Source: an uncultured Poribacteria bacterium (GTDB taxonomy: Bacteria > Poribacteria > WGA-4E > WGA-3G). Taken from it: 64,000 nt of DNA. Numbering within the stretch: position 1 is the first letter of the stretch; each line of letters begins with the position of its first letter. The translations under genes were made by a program, and so were the position numbers. Where the stretch lies: the NCBI GenBank assembly GCA_951828515.1, contig OX639992.1:2014008-2078007 (forward strand), in the 5' to 3' direction. Shown here one piece after another: positions 36,900 to 44,892 of the stretch. Under the pieces are notes generated by a model that was not told the DNA's origin, searched no databases, and saw only the letters and a program-made list of their open reading frames with translations.

Positions 36900-38084
36900 C
36901 GCCTGTCCGAGGTCGGCGATAATATCTTCGGCATCTTCCAGCCCAATGGAAATCCTGACCAAGCCATCCGTAATTCCGGTCCGCCGACGGATCTCTGCGG
37001 GGACCTCTGAATGCGTTGTTGACGCAGAATGGCAGATGAGGGTGCGCACGTCCCCCAAACTGACTGCCAACGAACAGAGTTGGAGGTGATCGACAAAATG
37101 TTCACCCGCGGCGCGTCCACCTTTCAACTCCAACGTTATCATCCCCCCAAACGCATCCATCTGGCATTTGGCGAGTTCATGTTGCGGGTGACTCGGTAAA
37201 CTGGGGTGGCGTGCCCATGCTACTGCCGGATGCGCCTCAAGAAACGCTGCGACACGTGTAGCGTTTTCACTGTGTCGTGCAAACCGCAGTGGTAAAGTGG
37301 TGAGACCGTGAAGCGTTAACCATGCGTTGAACGGACTGATAACTGCGCCAAAGTTGCGGAGTGCCCCTTCCTTGGCACGTACCACGAATTCCTTTTGCCC
37401 AATAATCGCACCGGCGATAACAGCACCAGAACCACTCATGTACTTCGTCATGCTGTGAACGACGACATCAATGCCAAAGGTTATCGGTTGCTGACCACAT
37501 GGTGTGGCGAAGGTATTGTCAATGATTGAGGTTAATCCGTGTGCTTTTGCAATCTCGGCAGACGCTCGTAAGTCAATAAGTTTTAGGAGTGGGTTTGTTG
37601 GGCTTTCAAGATAAATGACTTTGGTATCCGCTCGGATAGCGCGTTCAATTTGTGTGGTGTCTGTGGCATCAACAAACGTAGTCTCAATCCCGAATCGCGG
37701 GAACTCCTCATTGAGGATTTGGAACGTAGCGGAATAGAGGTTTTCCATCGCGACGACATGTCCACCATCTGCTAAGGCGGTAAGTAACGCTGTGCTGACT
37801 GCCCCCATCCCCGACGCAGTCGCGAGCGCGGCTTCACCGGCTTCAAGGACAGCGAGTTTCTGCTCTAATACCTCCTGCGTCGGATTCCCCCAGCGCGTAT
37901 AGATATAGCCGCTCTCCTCATCTCGGACCGCTTCAGCGCACTCAGCAGCTGTAGCGAAACGGAACGTACTGTTCTGATAGATAGGTGGTATCAGAGGGAC
38001 TCCGGTTTTCTCGGTGGAGGCTGTTCGTGCCTCACCCGCATGGATGGCTTGGGTGGCTTTACCTAAATTTCTTTGAGATGTCAT
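36879..38084 (-). CDS. Cys/Met metabolism PLP-dependent enzyme (homoserine sulfhydrylase or gamma-lyase type)
   Basis: A 401-residue trans-sulfuration-family enzyme. N-terminal AIHAGEAR and PLIPPIYQNSTF, IYTRWGNPTQEVLEQKLA, PLP phosphate-binding FATASGMGAV region, VIYLESPTNPLLKLIDL, the Schiff-base Lys in VVHSMTKYMSGSG, and LGDVRTLICHSASTTHSEVP near the C-terminus. These suit O-acetyl/O-succinylhomoserine sulfhydrylase or methionine gamma-lyase; the residues that separate them cannot be judged safely. The leader contains CAGGAGCCCATAAATTAAAA next to the ATG, a dispersed block seen also at 21419. Confidence 0.9.
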   Translation of the reverse strand: MTSQRNLGKATQAIHAGEARTASTEKTGVPLIPPIYQNSTFRFATAAECAEAVRDEESGYIYTRWGNPTQEVLEQKLAVLEAGEAALATASGMGAVSTALLTALADGGHVVAMENLYSATFQILNEEFPRFGIETTFVDATDTTQIERAIRADTKVIYLESPTNPLLKLIDLRASAEIAKAHGLTSIIDNTFATPCGQQPITFGIDVVVHSMTKYMSGSGAVIAGAIIGQKEFVVRAKEGALRNFGAVISPFNAWLTLHGLTTLPLRFARHSENATRVAAFLEAHPAVAWARHPSLPSHPQHELAKCQMDAFGGMITLELKGGRAAGEHFVDHLQLCSLAVSLGDVRTLICHSASTTHSEVPAEIRRRTGITDGLVRISIGLEDAEDIIADLGQALESYTP

Positions 38085-38291
38085 TTTTTAATTTATGGGC
38101 TCCTGAGCTGCCCTCCACTATGTTTCGGGCAGGTTTTCGCCTTTATAGTTACCAGTTACAAGAGGGGTCAGTCATCAGTTCCCAGCTACAAAAGGTTTGG
38201 AACTATCAGAATCCTCTTTAACTCTCACTGCAAGGCATGCTTGACTACTTGAAAGGGTTGCGTGGCAACCCGAACTAATAACACCGTACGC
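38085..38291. repeat. Intergenic repeats and a hairpin
   Basis: A diverged TCAGC-type repeat (AGTTACCAGTTACAAGAGGG ... AACTATCAGAATCCTCTTTAAC) and a strong hairpin GGGTTGC-GTG-GCAACCC at 38259-38275 between the PLP enzyme and ogt. The hairpin has no T-run, so it is not a typical intrinsic terminator. Confidence 0.5.
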
Positions 38292-38825
38292 TTATCTTAA
38301 TCTCCGGACAGGATAACCTTCAAATGCCAACAATAAACGTTTCCGTTCCAAACCGCCACCGTAGCCTCCCAATGCCCCATTGCTTCTAATAACACGATGA
38401 CACGGGTTGAGAATAGAGACTGGATTTGCGCCAACCGCACTGCCGACAGCCCGGACTGCTTTCGGTCTTCCTATCTGTTCTGCAATCCACTTGTAACTTC
38501 GCACCTCTCCATAAGGAATCTGTTGAATGGCATTCCAGACGTGCCGCTGAAAGTCTGTCGCGTGTGCGAATTGTACCGGTATCCCAGAGAAATCAACCGG
38601 TTGTCCACCAAAATAACGGTCAAGTAACTCAAACGTTTGGGCAAAAACGGGGATAATCGGTTGGGCAGTAGGTTCAGGAAAGGGCGTTACTTCGATAAAA
38701 GAAGCCCGCAAGACATGGTCCTCCTCCGCGATGATGTCTATCCATCCTATAGGAGACTTATAGCAGAAACTCGGGATACCGTCCGATGTCTCGGAGATGC
38801 GTTCAAGAGGGTTTAATCTATTCAT
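38292..38825 (-). CDS. ogt: Methylated-DNA--protein-cysteine methyltransferase
   Basis: A 177-residue suicide DNA repair protein that transfers the methyl group from O6-methylguanine to its own cysteine. The active site is PCHRVI in ILNPCHRVIRSNGALGGYGGGLERKRLLLAFE. FQRHVWNAIQQIPYGEVRSYKWIAEQIGRPKAVRAVGSAVGANP is the DNA-binding helix-turn-helix part. It has the N-terminal domain of Ogt and lacks the Ada zinc domain. RBS AGGAG seven bases before the ATG. Confidence 0.95.
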   Translation of the reverse strand: MNRLNPLERISETSDGIPSFCYKSPIGWIDIIAEEDHVLRASFIEVTPFPEPTAQPIIPVFAQTFELLDRYFGGQPVDFSGIPVQFAHATDFQRHVWNAIQQIPYGEVRSYKWIAEQIGRPKAVRAVGSAVGANPVSILNPCHRVIRSNGALGGYGGGLERKRLLLAFEGYPVRRLR

Positions 38826-38888
38826 TTTATACTCCTAAAAAAGTTACTTGACTTCATAGGTGTTATACGGTATGTTATACCGCAAACT

Positions 38889-39287
38889 ATGGCTATATTT
38901 GAAACACCCGATCAACTCTATAGTTATATCAGTGAAATGTTTGAAGAAATCGCCAAGCTACCGGAAGCAAAGGAGGCATTGAAGGCGGTGACGCTGAATG
39001 TTCAATTTAACTACAGCGCACCCGATTGCCAGATGACCCTAACGGCAGCAAATGGCGAATACACTATTGCCCGCGGTACCCGTGACGACACTTCTCCAGA
39101 TGTTGAACTCACTATGACAGGTGACGTTGCCTACAAATTTTGGACAGGCGAACTCAACGTTATGGGAGCGATAACAACACGCGAGATTGGTGTCGTCGGT
39201 TCCCTTGGTAAGGTGATGCGGCTCGCGCCACTCATCAAGACAGCAGTCCGTTACAACCGCGAGCGAGAAACAGGTTCCGATTCCTAA
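38889..39287 (+). CDS. SCP2 sterol-binding domain protein
   Basis: A 132-residue SCP2-like protein. Markers: LNVQFNYSAPDCQMTLTAANGEY, ARGTRDDTSPDVELTMTGDVAYKFWTGELN and the C-terminal ITTREIGVVGSLGKVMRLAPLIKTA. Such small proteins bind hydrophobic ligands in a tunnel. It is the first of three plus-strand genes with a phytanoyl-CoA dioxygenase and a VOC protein, the last starting after short gaps. Confidence 0.85.
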   Translation: MAIFETPDQLYSYISEMFEEIAKLPEAKEALKAVTLNVQFNYSAPDCQMTLTAANGEYTIARGTRDDTSPDVELTMTGDVAYKFWTGELNVMGAITTREIGVVGSLGKVMRLAPLIKTAVRYNRERETGSDS

Positions 39288-39304
39288 GGTCCAAGGAGGC
39301 ATCA

Positions 39305-40096
39305 ATGGAAACCGACAATCTATTAGAAACGACCAAACCTTACGCTACGCAACTACAGGAAGAGGGCTGGTGCGTCTTGGAGAACGTTATTCCCGCCGAT
39401 GTGATCGGTGAGGTTCGCGAAGAGGTCGAAACCTCGGAAGCGGACTATAACGAATTCAGAAAAGAGCACGGTGTATGGGGACGCAGCGTTATTAGTTTCA
39501 TGCCGAAGTTCGCCGCACATCTTGCGAACGAGCGGCTCCTCACGACTATCCAGCAGTTACTCGGACCACAAGTGCGTATTTCACAGACTGAGTACAAGAT
39601 TCGACCCCCACATTACGAATTGATGCGCGCATACCACTCCGATTTTCCATACGATCTGAACCAGAAGTGGCACATCCCACAACCGTTTCCAAGTGCTGTT
39701 ATCGGTATTACTACCCTCTGGATGCTTTCCGAATTTACAACAGAAAACGGAGGCACCTGGATCGTTCCGAAAACGCATGTGGACCTTCGGAATCCCAGAG
39801 GCAAAGAAGACGGCATCGGTGACCGGAATCCAATTGACGGGGAAATGCAAGCTATTGGGAGCGCGGGCAGTGTACTCATCATGGACAGCCGGATTTGGCA
39901 CTCCAACGCAGAAAATCCGAGTGCCGGTAAACGGACTGCGGTCGTCGTCAGATACGCACCATGGTGGTTGAATTTAGAACTCTTTGGTGCGAACACCGCC
40001 ACGATTCCCAGCGAAACATTCGATAAGTTACCAGATAATGTCAAATTGCTCTATGAGCATCGCGCAGAAAATCGGGAACCGACTGTCTGGATTTAA
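39305..40096 (+). CDS. Phytanoyl-CoA dioxygenase family protein
   Basis: A 263-residue Fe(II)/2-oxoglutarate oxygenase. Iron ligands are HSD in MRAYHSDFPYDLN and the later His in DSRIWHSNAENPSAGKRTAVVVRYAP, with the 2OG-binding Arg following. TTENGGTWIVPKTHVDLR is the conserved loop. Strong ribosome-binding site AAGGAGG before the ATG; only 17 bases after the SCP2 gene, so they share an operon. Substrate unknown, but lipid-like substrate would fit the SCP2 neighbour. Confidence 0.92.
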   Translation: METDNLLETTKPYATQLQEEGWCVLENVIPADVIGEVREEVETSEADYNEFRKEHGVWGRSVISFMPKFAAHLANERLLTTIQQLLGPQVRISQTEYKIRPPHYELMRAYHSDFPYDLNQKWHIPQPFPSAVIGITTLWMLSEFTTENGGTWIVPKTHVDLRNPRGKEDGIGDRNPIDGEMQAIGSAGSVLIMDSRIWHSNAENPSAGKRTAVVVRYAPWWLNLELFGANTATIPSETFDKLPDNVKLLYEHRAENREPTVWI

Positions 40097-40140
40097 AGTA
40101 GTAGGCATACTCTGTATGCCGTAACAAAAGGAAATTTCCC

Positions 40141-40569
40141 ATGTCAACAACACTTGTACACATCGGTGTCCGTACGACGGACTTAGAAAAAAGTATTCGC
40201 TTCTGGCGCGATGCGCTCGGATTGAGGGTCTTCTCAACGATGAATGGATGCTATGACCTTACGGACGGTTATCACAACTTCCGTGTGTTTCAGCACCGCG
40301 GTCCCAATCGTCCGCAACATGTCGGTGGTATGTTAGACTACCTCCACATCGGGGTCCGTGTCCCGAATCTGCGAGAAGCGGCACAGCGGTGTGAGGACCT
40401 CGGTTTCACAATCACTTGGGAAGGGTTAGGTGGTGACAAACCTTACGATCCGAATTCGGATGAGTTGCCTTCAGAAGCCTTCAAGATAGAGGACCCGGAC
40501 GGCATCGTCGTTGATATTACTGAACAAGACGGCCAGTGGCCCGGTGTGGACATTGATAGCAAGAACTGA
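40141..40569 (+). CDS. VOC/glyoxalase family protein
   Basis: A 142-residue vicinal-oxygen-chelate protein: two beta-alpha-beta-beta-beta units beginning LVHIGVRTTDLEKSIRFWRDALGLRVF and LHIGVRVPNLREAAQRCEDLGFTITWEG, ending FKIEDPDGIVVDITEQ. Metal ligands are likely His (HIGV), His (LHIG) and Glu (DITE). RBS AAAGGAAA. Dioxygenase, lyase or isomerase activity cannot be distinguished. Last gene of the SCP2-PhyH-VOC group. Confidence 0.9.
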   Translation: MSTTLVHIGVRTTDLEKSIRFWRDALGLRVFSTMNGCYDLTDGYHNFRVFQHRGPNRPQHVGGMLDYLHIGVRVPNLREAAQRCEDLGFTITWEGLGGDKPYDPNSDELPSEAFKIEDPDGIVVDITEQDGQWPGVDIDSKN

Positions 40570-40626
40570 ATCGGTAACGCATCGCGATACTGATAGGCGC
40601 GGTTTCACGCCGCGCCATCCATATAA

Positions 40627-41331
40627 TTACTCATCACCGCCACCCAATAACCCCAATCGGAATAGGTAGTAGAGCAGTGTAAGGAGACTTGTCACTGCCG
40701 CCGCGAGATACGTCAAAAATGCAGCGTTAAGTACCTTACTGGCGTGCTGGTTCTCTTCTTGCGTGAGCATTCCTGCTTCCGCCATTGCGACTTTGGCACG
40801 TTTACTTGCGTCCCACTCAACGGGAAGCGTTATCAACGAAAAAACAACACCTACCGCAAAGAGTCCGACACCGAACAGCAGAAAGGGTTGAATAAAGAAA
40901 CCGACCATTATCAGAATATAAGAGGCCATCGAACTAAAATTCGTCGCCGGGACGAGGGCAGTACGGAGGTTTAGCATCGCATAACCGTGTGCATCCTGCA
41001 TCGCATGTCCGGCTTCATGGCAGGCGACCCCTATTGCGGAAAGAGATTGACTTGAATAGACCTCATCGGATAACCTGAGTGCTTTCTGACCTGGATCATA
41101 GTGGTCACTTAACCAGCCACTTGAACGTTCGATCCGTACGCCGCTAACACCGTGCCGTTTTAGCATCAGATCGGCGGCTTGCGCGCCCGTCATCCCGCTA
41201 CGCGATCCGACTTGTGAATATTTTGAGAATGTCGATTTTGTGCGAAACGTCGCGTAGAGGGACAGTGCCAGTCCCGGTGCGAGGAACACGAAATAGAGTG
41301 GATCAAAGAAACCTAAAAACATGATAGACAC
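40627..41331 (-). CDS. Zinc metallopeptidase of the YugP family
   Basis: A 234-residue membrane protease of the YugP/DUF2268-like neutral zinc metallopeptidase group. Catalytic HEAGH lies in GVACHEAGHAMQDAHGY near residue 97. Hydrophobic segments at the N-terminus (FLGFFDPLYFVFLAPGLALSLYATF) and in the C-terminal half (IMVGFFIQPFLLFGVGLFAVGVVFSLITL) anchor it; KSTFSKYSQVGSRSGMTGAQAADLMLK is typical. Its start is preceded by two copies of the TTAATTTTACC leader element, the second with CTTGCGG, further upstream. Confidence 0.93.
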   Translation of the reverse strand: MSIMFLGFFDPLYFVFLAPGLALSLYATFRTKSTFSKYSQVGSRSGMTGAQAADLMLKRHGVSGVRIERSSGWLSDHYDPGQKALRLSDEVYSSQSLSAIGVACHEAGHAMQDAHGYAMLNLRTALVPATNFSSMASYILIMVGFFIQPFLLFGVGLFAVGVVFSLITLPVEWDASKRAKVAMAEAGMLTQEENQHASKVLNAAFLTYLAAAVTSLLTLLYYLFRLGLLGGGDE

Positions 41332-41551
41332 CCCTTTTAATTTTACCTTTTTTTAATTTTACCTTGCGGTTCGGTTAGATGGGTTGGATATATCGCGTTA
41401 CTCGGCGTATATCCGCCTGCGCCGTTGTTGCAGGCTTGCGGTTCGATTTCAAGAAGAACGTTTGATTGCTGCTGTTGAATATCTGTTCGGTTAAGAAATT
41501 ATACAGGATATTCTGACGAAATTCAAATCATTTTCAGGTGAGGAGCGATAA
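41332..41551. repeat. Leader-type repeat between divergent genes
   Basis: The TTAATTTTACCTTGCGGTTCGGT element (41352-41371) and CGTATATCCGCCTGCGCCGTT (41403-41423) form the same pair seen at 20101-20174 upstream of the ABC ATPase. The divergent amidohydrolase promoter must also be here; no clear -35/-10 stands out. Confidence 0.55.
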
Positions 41552-42391
41552 ATGCTTAGAATAATTGATACCCACCAACACCTCTGGGATACCTCCAATT
41601 TGGAATATCCTTGGTTAGAAGGGTTCGACCTCTTGGGAAAGCGATACACAGCGGAAGATTACCGCGAGGCGATTGGGGACCTTAACGTCGTCAGATCGGT
41701 ACACGTTGAAGGAGATCCCGCCGAAGCGGATGTCGTTAAGGAGGTCGAGTGGCTCACACATATCTCCGAGACAGATGGGATGATAGGCGCGATAGCGGCG
41801 GCGGCACCGCTTGAAAAACCGAACGCCGAGGCTATTCTTGAGCAACTCACAGGATTTGGACTTGTCGTGGGGGTGCGTCGAATGGCGTGGCATCATCCGG
41901 ATCCCCAGTTTTATGCCACGCCTGAACTGATGAATGGCGTGAAATTGCTGACGAAGTATGATCTCTCTTTTGAACTCTGTGCGAATCATGCACAACTTCC
42001 GGCGGCAATCGAACTCGTCAAGGCGACACCGGACGTTCGGCATGCTCTTAACCACTGCGGGGGTCCGGACATAAAAGGCGGACAATTCGAGCCGTGGGCA
42101 ACGCACATCAACGAACTCGCCGCCTTTGAGAACGTCCACTGCAAAGTATCAGGGATTGTAACGACTGCGAGTGAGAACTGGACGCGTGAGGAATTAAAGC
42201 CGTATATCCAACATCTGGTAGCGGCTTTCGGCTATGAACGTCTGATGTTTGGGAGTGATTGGCCCGTGTGTACCTTGGCGGCGACATATCAGGAATGGGT
42301 CGCGGCACTTTTAGGGACCGTTGCGGACGCGTCGGACGCGGAGAGAAATAGGCTCTTTTATGAAAACGCTTCGGAATTTTATTCGGTATAA
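41552..42391 (+). CDS. Amidohydrolase family 2 protein
   Basis: A 279-residue TIM-barrel hydrolase. Metal ligands: DTHQHLWD at residues 6-13 (HxH), a middle His (HHPDPQFYATPEL region and LNHCGGPD), and Asp in LMFGSDWPVC near 236. This is the lactonase branch, similar to L-fuconolactonase and 2-pyrone-4,6-dicarboxylate hydrolase-like proteins, which hydrolyse sugar lactones. Substrate unknown. RBS GAGGAG nine bases before the ATG. Alone on the plus strand between two repeat regions. Confidence 0.92.
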   Translation: MLRIIDTHQHLWDTSNLEYPWLEGFDLLGKRYTAEDYREAIGDLNVVRSVHVEGDPAEADVVKEVEWLTHISETDGMIGAIAAAAPLEKPNAEAILEQLTGFGLVVGVRRMAWHHPDPQFYATPELMNGVKLLTKYDLSFELCANHAQLPAAIELVKATPDVRHALNHCGGPDIKGGQFEPWATHINELAAFENVHCKVSGIVTTASENWTREELKPYIQHLVAAFGYERLMFGSDWPVCTLAATYQEWVAALLGTVADASDAERNRLFYENASEFYSV

Positions 42392-42711
42392 AATGGCAAT
42401 CAGCAGTCAGCAATCAGCGGGCAACTGTCGGTGATTTGGGTGTCCATCGTCTGAATCAGGATTTTCAAGATTTTAGGATGACCAGGATTGCGGTCTCAAC
42501 CTTGATTGGTGAGTGTTGTTGGGGAAAAGCGAGATTAGAAACTTCGCCAGTGGGAGTATCGCGAGTAAAACTCGCTCCTACAAAAAGAAAGGGTGCGGTT
42601 ACAAACCGCACCTACCAGATTGGAGTAGTACGGTTACAAACCGCACCTACCAGATTGGAGTAGTACGGTTACAAACCGCACCTACCGCCGTTCGGGAAAA
42701 GGACAAAGGCA
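42392..42711. repeat. Repeat cluster with a 35-bp tandem array
   Basis: No gene. Contains TCAGC-type bases (42395-42425), a GTCTGAATCAGGATTTTCAA block, a GCGAGT-AAA-ACTCGC hairpin (42561-42575), and at about 42592-42690 three copies of a CGGTTACAAACCGCACCTAC unit repeated every 35 bases with the spacer CAGATTGGAGTAGTA. Each unit carries the GGTT/AACC palindrome core of the GGTGCGGTT hairpin family. Confidence 0.75.
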
Positions 42712-44658
42712 CTATTGGAGCGCAATCAATACTGGTTCTATGCCGAGGGTCTCTTGAATGTGTTGTTTCAACGCTGCTGATTCTGCCCGTGTGCTGAATT
42801 CACCGATCGTTACGCGATGCATAGTTCGTCCGCCAACAGTAGCGACACGGAGAGCGACCTTCTGATCCGGGTTCTGCAACTGTAATCTTTCCTCCATCGC
42901 TTCTGCATAGTAAAGCTCGACAAACGAACCTACCATGAGCGTCATCTTACTGGGTACCGACGCTCTTTTTGGCTGACTGTTCACACCAAACTGGAGCTGC
43001 GCCTGTTCCGTGCTCTGATTGCCAGCAATGTCCTGAACGTGTAACTTGCCAGTGTAAACGGCACTCGGATCCGCTTGAATCTTGTTCAAGACGACCTCGG
43101 TGGGAGGCGAACCGTTTCCCTCCGCCTGCTCAATAAGTGCGTTTTCTGTATCGAAAAGTTCAAGTTTCCAATGGTCAAGCGGATTGATGTCCCACGCCTT
43201 CACACCGACAGTTGTGGGTGTCTTCGCGAAAAGATCCAAGGTCGTCGGAATGAGATCCACTGTCACTGTCTCAGTATCCATGAAGTGTAGTGTGTCTTGT
43301 GCGTCAAGAATGTAGAGCTGAACCTCATAATTTCCGTCAGGGACCAAGTTCCCGGTATCTGCAAAGCCGTCCCAGACGATACCTTCCGTTGGCACACCTG
43401 TCCCAGATTTTTTCCATACACTTTCGGTATACTCATCTTGGATGTCCAACTGCCATCGTAAGGGTGCGGTGCCATCTTCTCCAAGACGCAAACGAAATGT
43501 GGTGCTATCGGACACACCATCGCCATTCGGCGAAATTGCGGGTTCGGAGAGATCCAATTCTCCATCAATGGTTTCAGGGTCTATTTCGAGCGTTTCCGGC
43601 ATTAAAATCGGTCCAGCTTTCTCGGCATCTGACGGCTCGGTGCGAGTTGCCACCGATACGGGTGCCATTTCGTCTCCATCCCAACGCAACGTTGCCGAGA
43701 TCCAATGCACGCCTTGTTCCAATTCACTGCCGGTCACATAAGCATAATCGAGTTGTCCCGAAGAATTTCGGAAACTCAGCCCGCGCGCCAACTCACCGCT
43801 CCAGAACCTTTCAGAAGCGGTTAAAGCGGTATAACCGAAGCGCAACCCGATGTGACTATCAATGAACCAATGCTCTGCTCCGAAGTGCAATCGGAGTCGT
43901 TCCCCCCAGTTTACGTCATTCGCACCCCGAACAGCGAGATCTGCCGAAAAGAGTGTGTCCCTACCTAATTCATAAGTTGTCCCAAAGCGTGCGGCTAAGG
44001 GTGCGCTCTCAAGAAGTACACCGTTATCGCGAATGCCGTTGCTCAATTCAGAGAAATTCATGCCCACAGTTACCAAATCACCCCATTTTTGCACCGGGTA
44101 GGCGAACTGCATCCCTAAGTCCACACTCCATAGAAAATTGGTTCTGATAGGTGTATTATTCTGATAGTAGCGCAGGTTCGCCCCCGCCGAGGCACGCTGT
44201 CCGAGCGCAAGCCCGTACCCTAAAAGGACAATCTGTGTAGACTCCGTCGTGTTATTTTTCCACCCGTCAAGCCATGTCGCAAAGGAGACATTTCCTAAAT
44301 TTCTGTTCGTCACTCCGAACGTTTGTGGATTCGCGGCGACAGAGAACGCCTGATCGCGGCTTGAGAAGTTTCCCGGAAACGGCATTCCACCCATATTGAC
44401 TTCCACACCCTCCATAAATCCTAATGAAGACGGGTTCCATAGAAAACCGTTGGTCGCGGAGGGACCTGCGGTGAACGCACTGCCCATCCCGACGGCGCGG
44501 GCACTTGCCCCCACAAAAATATCCCGTTGGCTTATACTGGAAGTCCCCGCAGAAACGGATACGGCTGCCAATATCATTCCGACGATACCGATTCTTTGAA
44601 TGATTTGCTGCAGACGTTGCCTACGCCCTCGAAGAAAATTGAATTGCATCGGATACAC
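42712..44658 (-). CDS. PorV-like outer-membrane protein fused to FlgD-Ig and SPOR domains
   Basis: A 648-residue exported protein. After an N-terminal segment ending SAGTSSISQ, residues about 45-330 are PorV/UPF0164-like beta-barrel text (VGASARAVGMGSAFTAG, FLWNPSSLGFMEGVEVN, YGLALGQRASAGANLRYY, LHFGAEHWFIDSHIGLRFGY). Then SPNGDGVSDSTTFRL and WDGFADTGNLVPDGNYEVQLY, a FlgD-type Ig domain, and finally a SPOR-like domain of about 75 residues with MLVGSFVELYYAEAMEERL-type start and HRVTIGEFSTRAESAALKQHI. This combination would place a surface beta-barrel with a peptidoglycan-binding end. A start at the second Met is also possible. Confidence 0.8.
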   Translation of the reverse strand: MYPMQFNFLRGRRQRLQQIIQRIGIVGMILAAVSVSAGTSSISQRDIFVGASARAVGMGSAFTAGPSATNGFLWNPSSLGFMEGVEVNMGGMPFPGNFSSRDQAFSVAANPQTFGVTNRNLGNVSFATWLDGWKNNTTESTQIVLLGYGLALGQRASAGANLRYYQNNTPIRTNFLWSVDLGMQFAYPVQKWGDLVTVGMNFSELSNGIRDNGVLLESAPLAARFGTTYELGRDTLFSADLAVRGANDVNWGERLRLHFGAEHWFIDSHIGLRFGYTALTASERFWSGELARGLSFRNSSGQLDYAYVTGSELEQGVHWISATLRWDGDEMAPVSVATRTEPSDAEKAGPILMPETLEIDPETIDGELDLSEPAISPNGDGVSDSTTFRLRLGEDGTAPLRWQLDIQDEYTESVWKKSGTGVPTEGIVWDGFADTGNLVPDGNYEVQLYILDAQDTLHFMDTETVTVDLIPTTLDLFAKTPTTVGVKAWDINPLDHWKLELFDTENALIEQAEGNGSPPTEVVLNKIQADPSAVYTGKLHVQDIAGNQSTEQAQLQFGVNSQPKRASVPSKMTLMVGSFVELYYAEAMEERLQLQNPDQKVALRVATVGGRTMHRVTIGEFSTRAESAALKQHIQETLGIEPVLIALQ

Positions 44659-44840
44659 CCCATTGCTGTTTTGAGTTAGTGATATACGTATCTACAACGT
44701 TTAACGTTGAATCTATGAAAATGGGTACAGATGGGAGGGTTTGTGATTTACATAGAGAGGGAACGGACATAAGAAAAGAGTGAGACTAAGCGGAGGGAAA
44801 TAAAGATTAAGAAAATTAATGTGGTGACTTTCCAGCGACG

Positions 44841-44872
44841 ACCGGTGCGGTTGGAAACCGCACCTACCGGGT
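44841..44872. repeat. GGTGCGGTT-type hairpin repeat
   Basis: ACCGGTGCGGTT, short loop, AACCGCACC followed by TACCGGGT. Same family as 222-255 and 18941-18970. It lies 20 bases from the end of the next gene and could act as a terminator-like hairpin. Confidence 0.7.
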
Positions 44873-44892
44873 CAAAGATGAACTTATCCTTT

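Noticed and set aside
38259-38275. Intrinsic terminator
   Set aside because: The GGGTTGC/GCAACCC hairpin has no run of T after it on either strand.
41615-42139. 174-codon minus-strand ORF
   Set aside because: Shadow of the amidohydrolase, no family match.
42592-42690. Possible CRISPR array
   Set aside because: Three units with identical spacers are a plain tandem repeat; CRISPR spacers would differ, and no cas genes are present.
43290-43865. 191-codon plus-strand ORF
   Set aside because: Shadow of the PorV-like gene; composition is low-complexity and arginine-rich, with no ribosome-binding site.
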